Assembly (NCBI GenBank): GCA_963205495.1
Contig: CAUJIN010000037.1
Coordinates: 106,520 to 170,519, forward strand
DNA: 64,000 nt
Source of the DNA: Pseudomonadota bacterium
GTDB taxonomy: Bacteria > Pseudomonadota > Gammaproteobacteria > Xanthomonadales > Xanthomonadaceae
Reading direction: 5' to 3'
Below the pieces are notes generated by a model that saw only the letters and a list, made by a program, of their open reading frames with translations, did no database searches and was not told the origin of the DNA. Position numbers and translations under genes: made by a program. The first letter of the stretch is position 1, and each line of letters opens with the position of its first letter. Positions 26,108 to 33,779 of this stretch are shown one piece after another.

Positions 26108-28141
26108 ATGGACCCTTGTCATCGAGCGCACAAGACGCCCGTTCGCCTGCTCGGGCTGCTGCTGGCGCTGGGCGGCGCGAACTGTGCGGCGCGCGTGGCG
26201 ACGCTGGAAATCGACCGCCTTGAAACCCCGGTGGCGCGGCTGGAACAGGTGGCGATCACGCTCGACTGGCCGGATGACGCAACCCGTGGCCGGCTGGAGC
26301 TGCGTGCGGCGCGCCTGGACGCGGGCGAGCTGGGCTACCGCTGGCGCGCGCTGAAGGGAAGCTGCCGGCTCGAGCGCCGCGGCGACGGCGGGTGGCGCTG
26401 CAAGGGGCAGGTCGCTTCGCGCGATGCAGCGGGGCTGGATCTGTCCCTGCGCCTGCACGAGGGCGCGTTGCGGATCGAGCTGGGCAAAGGGCGCGGGCGC
26501 ATCACCGCTTCCACGGCCGCCGACGATCCGGCGCTGGGGCTGGAGCTGGCCGAGGTGCCGGCCGACTGGTTTCAGCCCCTGCTGGCCACGGTCTGGGAGA
26601 ACGCGCACCTCACCGCAGGACGAATCGATGCGAAATGGCGGATCGAACCCCAGGGCGATGCCGTGCATCTGGGCGGGACGCTGGATCTTTCCGGCCTGGG
26701 GCTGGATACCGCCGACGGCAGCATCGCCGCGGCCGGCCTGCGTGCCGAGGGAGTGCTGCAACTGCGCCTGGAGGCCGCTGCCACGCAGGTCGATTCGAAC
26801 CTCCAGCTGCGCGGCGGCGAGCTGCTGGCCGGGGCGTTCTATGCCGCACTGCCTGAGCATCCGGTCGGATTCGACCTGCGCCTGCGCGGCGATGCGGCCG
26901 GAGCCTGGCGCGCGCAGTCGCTGCGCTGGCGCGACCCTGGCGCGCTGGAACTGGAGGCGAGCGGCACGCTGGAAACACAGCCGGCGCTGGCGCTGCGCGA
27001 GGCCGACGTGGGGCTGGTGCTGCCCGATCTGGGCGTGGCGCAGGCGCGCTACCTCGATGCGCTGTCGGCCAGTCTGGGGCTGGCGGGGCTGCGGCTCGCG
27101 GGTGCGGCGGACGCGCGCGTGCAGCTGCGCGAAGGACGCTGGAGCGCGATGGATTTGACGCTGCGGCAGGTGGACGTGGAGGACGGCTCCGCGCGCTTCG
27201 GAGCCACCGGGCTGGACGGGAAGCTGCGCATGCGGCACGCGCCCGAGCCGGTGGACAGTTCGCTGTCGTGGCGCGCCGCGCACATGCACTCGCTGGCGCT
27301 GGGGCCGGCGCGCCTGGCGCTGCGCAGCGCGGGTGGTGGAGTGGCCTTGACCGAGCCGGTGCAGGTCGCCCTGCTGGGCGGCGAACTGGAGCTGGCGGCG
27401 CTGGACTATGCGCCGCAGGCCGAGGGCGAGCGTCTGGATCTGTCCCTGGCCCTGCGCGAGGCCGATCTGGGCGCTCTCAGCACCGCCTTCGGCTGGCCTG
27501 CGTTCACCGGGAAAGTGTCCGGCGAGCTGCCCTCGGTGCGCTACGAGAACCAGCGGCTGGAATTCGCCGGTGGCCTGCACGCGGCGCTGTTCGATGGCGA
27601 AGTGCGCGTTTCCGGACTGTCGATGGAGCGTCCCTTCGGCGTGGCACCGATGCTTTCGGCCAGCATGGATTTTTCCGGTCTGGACCTCGCGCCCCTGACC
27701 CGCGCCTTCGGCTTTGGCGAGATCACCGGGCGCCTTGACGGAAAAGTTCACGGGTTGCGCCTGGTGGACTGGGAGCCGGTGGCCTTTGACGCGGCTTTCC
27801 GCACCGTGCCGCGACGCGGCGAGAAGCAGCGCATCAGCCAGCGCGCTGTGCGCGAGCTGACCGAAGTCGGTGGTGGCGGGCTGGCCGCCGGGCTGCAAAA
27901 TCAGGTGCTCAAGGCGTTTTCCAGTTTCGGCTATTCCCGCATCGGGTTGTCGTGCGTGCTGGCCAACAACGTCTGCACGATGGGCGGGGCGGGGCCGGCC
28001 GACGGCGGCGGCTACGTCATCGTCGACGGTTCGGGATTGCCGCGGGTCAACGTGATCGGGCACCAGAAGAAAGTGGATTGGCCGGTGCTGGTGGCTCGGC
28101 TCCAGGCCGCGACCGAAGGCCAGATGCCGGTGTTCGACTGA
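26108..28141 (+). CDS. ydbH: YdbH-like intermembrane phospholipid-transport family protein
   Basis: 677 residues with an N-terminal hydrophobic signal/anchor (VRLLGLLLALGGANC). Most of it is a long run of alternating beta-strand repeats rich in L-x-L and GELELAAL-type segments, the rod-like AsmA/TAM/YdbH architecture. The conserved family C-terminus is clear: EITGRLDGKVHGLRLVDWEPVAFDAAF, KQRISQRAVRELTEVGGGG, FGYSRIGLSCVLANNVCTMGG, GYVIVDGSGLPRVNVIG, VDWPVLVARLQ. YdbH spans the periplasm between the inner membrane and the lipoprotein YnbE and helps move phospholipids to the outer membrane. The downstream gene is YdbL-like, matching the known ydbH-ynbE-ydbL order, except that no separate ynbE is seen. 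Confidence 0.82.
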   Translation: MDPCHRAHKTPVRLLGLLLALGGANCAARVATLEIDRLETPVARLEQVAITLDWPDDATRGRLELRAARLDAGELGYRWRALKGSCRLERRGDGGWRCKGQVASRDAAGLDLSLRLHEGALRIELGKGRGRITASTAADDPALGLELAEVPADWFQPLLATVWENAHLTAGRIDAKWRIEPQGDAVHLGGTLDLSGLGLDTADGSIAAAGLRAEGVLQLRLEAAATQVDSNLQLRGGELLAGAFYAALPEHPVGFDLRLRGDAAGAWRAQSLRWRDPGALELEASGTLETQPALALREADVGLVLPDLGVAQARYLDALSASLGLAGLRLAGAADARVQLREGRWSAMDLTLRQVDVEDGSARFGATGLDGKLRMRHAPEPVDSSLSWRAAHMHSLALGPARLALRSAGGGVALTEPVQVALLGGELELAALDYAPQAEGERLDLSLALREADLGALSTAFGWPAFTGKVSGELPSVRYENQRLEFAGGLHAALFDGEVRVSGLSMERPFGVAPMLSASMDFSGLDLAPLTRAFGFGEITGRLDGKVHGLRLVDWEPVAFDAAFRTVPRRGEKQRISQRAVRELTEVGGGGLAAGLQNQVLKAFSSFGYSRIGLSCVLANNVCTMGGAGPADGGGYVIVDGSGLPRVNVIGHQKKVDWPVLVARLQAATEGQMPVFD

Positions 28142-28240
28142 TCGGGCGCGGTCGCGTGCGCCCTGCGTTCATGCATTGCCTGTTTCAATCCGGAGCGTCT
28201 TTGCGTTCCAATGCCCTCTCGTTCCTTTCCGGAGTCTGTC

Positions 28241-28828
28241 ATGCGCAAGTTGGGATGGTTTCTCGCCGCGTTCGGTCTGATGGTGCTGTCGGCCTGCGTC
28301 ACGATCAACGTGTATTTCCCCGCCGCCGAGGCGCAGGAAGCCGCGCGCGAGTTCGTCGAAAAGGTGATCGGCGACGAGCTGCCCGGTGGCCAGACGCCGG
28401 CTCCTGCTCCTGCGCAGGAGGGCGGCGGCATGGCGCTGCTTTCCTTCTTCATCTCCAGCGCGCACGCGCAGACGCCCGACATCACCATCCGCACCCCGGC
28501 CATCCAGGCCATCCAGGCTCGCATGGCCGATCGTTTCCAGAGCCAGCTTGCCGCGCACTTCGACAGCGGCGCGCTGGGTTTCGGGCGCGATGGTCTGGTC
28601 GTGGTGCGCGACGCGGGTTCGCTCGGGCTCAAGGACCGCGCCGCGGTCAACCAGGCGGTGGCCGACGACAACCGCGACCGCGCCGCGGTCTACCGCGAGA
28701 TCGCGGTGGCCAACGGCCACCCCGAGTGGGAAGGGCAGATCCGCGAAACCTTCGCGCGCCAGTGGGTTTCGAGCGCGCGCGGGGGCTGGTGGTACCAGGA
28801 CGCGGGCGGGGCCTGGAAGCAGAAGTGA
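28241..28828 (+). CDS. ydbL: YdbL/DUF1318 family lipoprotein with a YnbE-like N-terminus
   Basis: 195 residues; ATG 28241 with GGAG at 8 nt. The N-terminus has a lipobox (LMVLSAC) followed directly by VTINVYFPAAEAQEAAREFVEKVIG, then a Pro/Ala linker and a second hydrophobic segment ending in a signal-like AHA|Q (LLSFFISSAHAQTPD). The rest matches YdbL/DUF1318: ARMADRFQSQLAAHF, GSLGLKDRAAVNQAVADDNRDRAAVYREIAVANGHPEW, and a C-terminal GGWWYQDAGGAWKQK. In E. coli, YnbE (lipoprotein) and YdbL are separate and act with YdbH; here the layout suggests both functions in one polypeptide (inference). It lies 99 nt after the YdbH-like gene. Confidence 0.78.
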   Translation: MRKLGWFLAAFGLMVLSACVTINVYFPAAEAQEAAREFVEKVIGDELPGGQTPAPAPAQEGGGMALLSFFISSAHAQTPDITIRTPAIQAIQARMADRFQSQLAAHFDSGALGFGRDGLVVVRDAGSLGLKDRAAVNQAVADDNRDRAAVYREIAVANGHPEWEGQIRETFARQWVSSARGGWWYQDAGGAWKQK

Positions 28829-29125
28829 TGCGGGCCTGCCCATCCCCGTCGCACGCGATGGGGGTGGGCCGCTTCACCTCGTCGAACGCATAGTCGTGCC
28901 GGCCATGAGACGCCGCCGCGCGGCTGATCGGGATGCGCGGCGTGCATGCCATCGCGGCGCCTTTCGGCGTTCGACCTGCGCGCGCCTCTTCATGGCCGCG
29001 GTTGCGCGCGCCGTGGCCGCGGAGCGCATGCAAGGGGGCGCACGACCGGCCGCCTCCGCAATCTCCCAGATATCTGCACAATCGTTTGCGTAAGCTGGGC
29101 GGTGTCTTTCCGCAAGGAGAACGCC

Positions 29126-31375
29126 ATGATTTCCGCCCCCCGGTTCCATTCGTCGGCATGTACGGCGTGGCTTGCCACGCTGGCGCTGGCGTTCGCCCTG
29201 GTCCTGTCCGATACGCGCACCGCAGCGGCGCAGGATCTCTACGACACCAGCGTGCTGCGCACCGTGCACCTGCAGTTCCACGACGCCGGCTGGGAAGCGC
29301 TGCTGCGCGCGAACTACAACACCGACACCTACATCCTGGCCGACCTCACCTTCGAGGGCGTGACCTATCCCGATGTCGGCGTGCGCATCCGCGGCAATAC
29401 CTCGTACACGATGCTGCCGAGCGGGTCGCAGAAGTTCTCGCTCAAGCTCAAGCTCGACCACGAGCACGAAAACCAGGAGCTGTGGGGCTACAAGACCCTC
29501 AACCTCAACAACGGCTTCATGGACCCGACCTTCACCCGCGAGGTGGTCTACAACAACTACGTGGCGCAGTTCATTCCCAACATGCGCGCCAACCACGTCG
29601 TGGTGAGCCTAAACGGCCAGAACTGGGGCGTGTACATCAACGTGCAGCAGGGCAACAAGCGCATGCTGCGGGATTACTTCGAGGACGCCGACGGCTTGCG
29701 GATGGAGTGCTCGAACAATCCCAACGGGCCGGGACTGGCCTACAACGGCCCCACCGCGTCCGGCTACACCGCCTACGAGCTGGATGACGACGGCGGCCTG
29801 ACCGATCCGTGGAGCACCTTCATCGCGGTGACCTACGCGCTGAGCAACACCGCCAACATGACCACGAACTGGCCGCAGGTGGATCAGGTGTTCGCGATCG
29901 ATCCCTCGATCTGGTCGGTGGTGCTGGAGAACCTGCTCACCGACGATGACAGCTACGTCAACAAGGGCTGCGACTTCAACACCTACCGCGATCCGCTGGA
30001 CGGGCGCCTGCACCTGATCCAGCGCGACGCGAACGAGAGCTTCAGCGTCTACAACTGGTCCCCGACCCGGAACTTCACCGCAGCCGGCAAGCCGGTGCTC
30101 AGCCGCGTGCTGGCGGTGCCCGAGCTGCGCCAGCGCTACATGGCGCACTACCGCACGGTGCTGCGCGACCTGGACTGGAACTATTTCGGCCCGAAGTTCA
30201 CCGCCCTGCGCGGCCTGATCGACGCCGCGGTGCAGGCCGATCCGAAGAAGCTCTACACCTACGCCAATTTCACCACCAACTTCGCCAGCACGGTGAACCT
30301 GGGAGGCGGCGGCGGTCCTGGCGGCGGCTCCAGCCGCATCGGCCTGCAGGAATTCGTGACCCAGCGCGCGAGCTATCTGGCGCAGGCCAGCAACGCCGAA
30401 CTCAATGCCGTCGGGCCGGCGATTTCGGCGGTGGCCGCATCCGATGACACGCCTGCGCCGTCGGATGCCGTCCATATCACCGCTGCAGTGGCGGCTGTGG
30501 GCAGCGCGGGCATCGCCAAGGTGGAGCTGTTTTATCGCGCGGATCGCTCGGGCACCTACCAGCGCGCGACGATGCTCGATGACGGCGCCTCCGGCGACGG
30601 CGCCGCCGGCGACGGGGTGTACGGCGCGCCGCTGCCGGTTTCCGCGAGCGGCGGCCAGAGCGTGGACTACTACGTCATGGCGACCTCCACCAATGCCTAT
30701 GGCTCGGTCTCGTTCGTTCCCGAGTACAGCGAACTGCGTCCGCTGCGCCTGACCTACGCGCTCGACGCAGGTTCCGGTCTGCGCATCACCGAATGGATGT
30801 ATTCGGGCGGCGGCGGCGAGTTCGTCGAGATCACCAACCTGGGCGAAGCCGCGATCGACCTGAGCGGCTGGAGTCTCGATGACGCCAACGCCACCCCCGG
30901 CGTGTTCCCGCTGACGACGCTGGGCAGCCTCGCCGCCGGGGAGGCCGCGGTGATCACCGAAAGCGACGCGGCCGCGTTCCGCGCCGCCTGGGGCCTGCCG
31001 GCAACCGCCAAGGTGCTGGGTGGCCTGGGCGCGGGCGGCGTGGGGAACAACTACGGGCGCGCCGATCAGATCCACCTCTACGATGCCGGCGGGGCGCTGG
31101 TCGATCGCCTTGCCTACGATGATCAGACCCTCGGCGGTCCGCGCACCCAGAACGCCAGCGGACAGCCGGCCAGCTGCGAGGCGATCGGCGCCGACGATGT
31201 CACCGGCTGGGTGCTTTCGGCGGCGGGCGACGGATTCGGCTCCTGGGCCGCGGACAGCGGCGATGTCGGCACGCCGGGAGTATTTCCCGAGTCGCTTTGC
31301 GCCGCAGGCGGCGGGGAGGGGGTGTTTTCCGACGGGTTCGAAGCGGTGCCGCCGGTGCGGCCTCAGCCGGATTGA
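29126..31375 (+). CDS. Secreted CotH-kinase-like protein with lamin-tail domain and DGFE tail
   Basis: 749 residues; ATG 29126 with AAGGAGA upstream. Signal peptide (LALAFALVLSDTRTAAAQ). Residues ~35-420 are CotH-like: VGVRIRGNTSYTMLPSGSQKFSLKLKLD (ATP lysine region), LNLNNGFMDPTFTREVV, WGVYINVQQ, DSYVNKGCDFNTYRD and HLIQRDANESF. CotH proteins are atypical kinases that phosphorylate secreted proteins. A bacterial Ig-type domain follows (VELFYRADRSGTYQRATMLDDG), then a lamin-tail domain (LRITEWMYSGGGGEFVEITNLGEAAIDLSGWSLDD) common in secreted proteins. The end reads GVFSDGFEAVPPVRPQPD, the shared F-x-DGFE motif. No obvious partner gene nearby; substrate unknown. Confidence 0.85.
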   Translation: MISAPRFHSSACTAWLATLALAFALVLSDTRTAAAQDLYDTSVLRTVHLQFHDAGWEALLRANYNTDTYILADLTFEGVTYPDVGVRIRGNTSYTMLPSGSQKFSLKLKLDHEHENQELWGYKTLNLNNGFMDPTFTREVVYNNYVAQFIPNMRANHVVVSLNGQNWGVYINVQQGNKRMLRDYFEDADGLRMECSNNPNGPGLAYNGPTASGYTAYELDDDGGLTDPWSTFIAVTYALSNTANMTTNWPQVDQVFAIDPSIWSVVLENLLTDDDSYVNKGCDFNTYRDPLDGRLHLIQRDANESFSVYNWSPTRNFTAAGKPVLSRVLAVPELRQRYMAHYRTVLRDLDWNYFGPKFTALRGLIDAAVQADPKKLYTYANFTTNFASTVNLGGGGGPGGGSSRIGLQEFVTQRASYLAQASNAELNAVGPAISAVAASDDTPAPSDAVHITAAVAAVGSAGIAKVELFYRADRSGTYQRATMLDDGASGDGAAGDGVYGAPLPVSASGGQSVDYYVMATSTNAYGSVSFVPEYSELRPLRLTYALDAGSGLRITEWMYSGGGGEFVEITNLGEAAIDLSGWSLDDANATPGVFPLTTLGSLAAGEAAVITESDAAAFRAAWGLPATAKVLGGLGAGGVGNNYGRADQIHLYDAGGALVDRLAYDDQTLGGPRTQNASGQPASCEAIGADDVTGWVLSAAGDGFGSWAADSGDVGTPGVFPESLCAAGGGEGVFSDGFEAVPPVRPQPD

Positions 31376-31475
31376 GGAGGGACGCGCTCGGCCCTCACCG
31401 CTGCCGCCGCCGGCCTGACCGGTCCGCGCCTCGCGCGCCGCCGTGGATTTGCGCAAGATGTGGCCGGTACTTCTG

Positions 31476-32999
31476 ATGCGACGGATCGGCCGAATGCGCC
31501 TGTGGCAGCGATTGTTCCTGGCCTGCGCCGCGCTGAGCGTGCTGACGCTGGCCGGCCATGCGCTGTGGCAGCAGCGTCTGTTCGCGCGCGGCTTCATCGC
31601 CTATCTCGATGCGGTGGCGGCGCAGCGCGCGCAGCGCGTCGCGGGCACGCTCGCCGATGCCTATGCCTTGCACGGCGACTGGGAGTTCCTGCGCGGCAAT
31701 CCGCGCCTTTTCGGCGAGCTGGTCGGCGAGCCGGGACCGCCGTTTCCTCCGCCTCCGGGACCGCGGCCGGAGCGCGGCGATGCCGCGATGCCGCGCGAAA
31801 ATCATCCTGCCGCGCCGTTCGATGGCGCCTGGCGGCCGCCGCACGATCCACCGGTGCATGCGGACGGACGGCGCGCGCCACCGCCCGGTGGCTACGGCGG
31901 ACGGCTGCGGCTCGTCGACGCGCAGGGGCGGTATGTGATCGGCGCGCGGGACGCGGATCGACTCGCCGCGTCGGTGCCGGTGACGCTCGACGGCGAGCGG
32001 ATCGGCAGCCTCGACGTCACCCCGTTGCATCGCGTGGACGGCGGGCTGGAGGCCGAGTTCGCGCGCACCCAGTGGCGCGGTGCGCTGGTCACCGCGGCGG
32101 TGATCGTGCCGCTCGCGCTGCTGCTGGCGTTTGCCCTGGCGCGACGGTTGCTCGGGCCGGTGCGGGCGCTGTCCGAGGGCACCCGCGCGCTGGCGGCCGG
32201 GCGCTATGACCTGCGCCTTCCGGAGCAGGGCCATGATGAAATCACCGCGCTGGCGCGCGACTTCAATCATCTGGCCGACACGCTCGAGCGCCACCGCCGC
32301 GCGCGCCAGCGCTGGGGCCAGGACGTCGCGCACGAGCTGCGCACCCCGCTGACCGTGCTCCAGGCCGAGCTGCAGACCCTGATCGAAGGCGTGCGTCCTA
32401 CCACCGAGGCGGCGCTGGCGTCGCTGCTGGCCGAATGCGAGCGGCTTGCGGCGCTGGTGGAGGATTTCCACCAGCTCGCGCTGGCGGACAGCGCCGCGCT
32501 CGAATACCGTTTCGCGCAGGTGGATTTCCCTGCGCTGGTCGAGGGCGTGCTCGACGCTCATCGCGGCGCGCTGGTCGGCGCCGGGCTCGCGGTCGACGTC
32601 GAGCTGCCCGGGGAGCCGCTGATCGTGCGCGGTGACCGCATCCGCCTTGCCCAGCTCGTCGACAACCTGCTGCTCAACGCGCGCCGCCATACCGATGCGC
32701 CGGGCCGGGTTGCCGTCAGACTGTCGCCTCGCGGCCGGATGCTGCGCTTCACGGTCGAGGATTCGCCCCCCGGCGTATGCGACCACGACCTGCCGCGACT
32801 GTTCGAGCGCCTGTTCCGCACCGACCGCTCGCGCGGCCGCGCGAGCGGCGGCTCGGGCCTGGGCCTGGCGATCTGCCGTTCGATCGCGGGCGCGCACGGC
32901 GGCAGCATCGCAGCGCGACACTCGGCCCTGGGCGGGCTGGCTGTGGACGTGGAATTGCCGCAGGAACCCACGGAGCGGGGCGTATGGAAGCCGCAGTGA
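31476..32999 (+). CDS. baeS: Sensor histidine kinase, BaeS-like
   Basis: About 507 residues; the start is uncertain among ATGs at 31458, 31476 and 31494. TM1 (LFLACAALSVLTLAGHALW) is followed by a periplasmic region with a striking Pro-rich stretch (PGPPFPPPPGPRPERG), TM2 (ALVTAAVIVPLALLLAFALA) and a HAMP domain. The kinase core has the H-box VAHELRTPL, N-box QLVDNLLLNARRHT, G1 VEDSPPGV, F-box LFERLFRTDRSRGRASGGSGLGLAI (G2). The degenerate G1 and the RTDRSRGRASGGSGLGLAI stretch are typical of BaeS. It overlaps the response regulator gene by 16 nt. In E. coli BaeSR controls mdtABC; an MdtABC-like operon lies 15 kb downstream. Confidence 0.85.
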   Translation: MRRIGRMRLWQRLFLACAALSVLTLAGHALWQQRLFARGFIAYLDAVAAQRAQRVAGTLADAYALHGDWEFLRGNPRLFGELVGEPGPPFPPPPGPRPERGDAAMPRENHPAAPFDGAWRPPHDPPVHADGRRAPPPGGYGGRLRLVDAQGRYVIGARDADRLAASVPVTLDGERIGSLDVTPLHRVDGGLEAEFARTQWRGALVTAAVIVPLALLLAFALARRLLGPVRALSEGTRALAAGRYDLRLPEQGHDEITALARDFNHLADTLERHRRARQRWGQDVAHELRTPLTVLQAELQTLIEGVRPTTEAALASLLAECERLAALVEDFHQLALADSAALEYRFAQVDFPALVEGVLDAHRGALVGAGLAVDVELPGEPLIVRGDRIRLAQLVDNLLLNARRHTDAPGRVAVRLSPRGRMLRFTVEDSPPGVCDHDLPRLFERLFRTDRSRGRASGGSGLGLAICRSIAGAHGGSIAARHSALGGLAVDVELPQEPTERGVWKPQ

Positions 33000-33661
33000 A
33001 GCCGCACGTCCTCATCGTCGAGGACGAACCCAAGATCGCTTCCGCGCTCGCCGACTACGTGCGCGCCGCCGGCTACCGGGCGAGCGTCGCCGGACGCGGC
33101 GACGTGGTGCCGGCCCTGGTCGCGGCACAGCGCGTGGATGCCATCCTGCTCGATCTGATGCTGCCCGGCATGGACGGGCTGGACGTCTGCCGCGCGGTGC
33201 GCGCGACGTCCCAGGTGCCGATCCTGATGCTGACCGCGCGGGTGGAGGAGGTGGATCGCCTGCTCGGCCTGGAGCTGGGCGCCGACGACTACATCTGCAA
33301 GCCCTTCAGCCTGCGCGAAGTGGTGTCCCGGCTGCGCGCGGTGCTGCGGCGCAGCGCGCCTTCGGGCGCCGCGCCGGCGCTGCCGTTCTCGCTCGATGCG
33401 GACCGGCACGCGCTGCGCGTCGGATCGCGCGACGTGGCGCTGACGCCGGTGGAGTTCCGCCTGCTGGCCTGCCTGTGCGAGCGTCCCGGCAGGATCCTTT
33501 CACGCCAGCGCCTGCTGGACGCGGCCTATGTCGATCACCGCGTGGTCAGCGACCGGACCGTGGACAGCCACATCCGCAACCTGCGGCGCAAGTTCGAGGC
33601 GCTGGGGCTGGCGCCGATCGCGTCGATCTACGGCGTGGGGTTCCGGCTCGATCTGGAATGA
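32984..33661 (+). CDS. baeR: OmpR-family response regulator, BaeR-like
   Basis: 225 residues from ATG 32984, overlapping the kinase gene. Receiver domain: IVEDEPKIASALADYVRAAGY, phospho-Asp in LLDLMLPGMDGL, Thr in LMLTARVEEVDRL, Lys in CKPFSLREV. The C-terminal winged-helix domain includes LTPVEFRLLACLCERPGRILSRQRLLD, VSDRTVDSHIRNLRRKFE and IYGVGFRLD, so it binds DNA as an OmpR/PhoB-type activator. The coupled arrangement makes the cognate pairing with the upstream kinase secure; the Bae name rests on overall resemblance. Confidence 0.88.
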   Translation: MEAAVKPHVLIVEDEPKIASALADYVRAAGYRASVAGRGDVVPALVAAQRVDAILLDLMLPGMDGLDVCRAVRATSQVPILMLTARVEEVDRLLGLELGADDYICKPFSLREVVSRLRAVLRRSAPSGAAPALPFSLDADRHALRVGSRDVALTPVEFRLLACLCERPGRILSRQRLLDAAYVDHRVVSDRTVDSHIRNLRRKFEALGLAPIASIYGVGFRLDLE

Positions 33662-33779
33662 TCGCGTCGCGCCCCGCGTTCGCCGCGGCCCGGCCGCCCA
33701 TGACTTTCGGCGGTGTGCGTGCGCCGCATGCCGCAGGATGATCGCGCACCTGTGCCCGTTGATGTCGCGAGGTCGTCCC

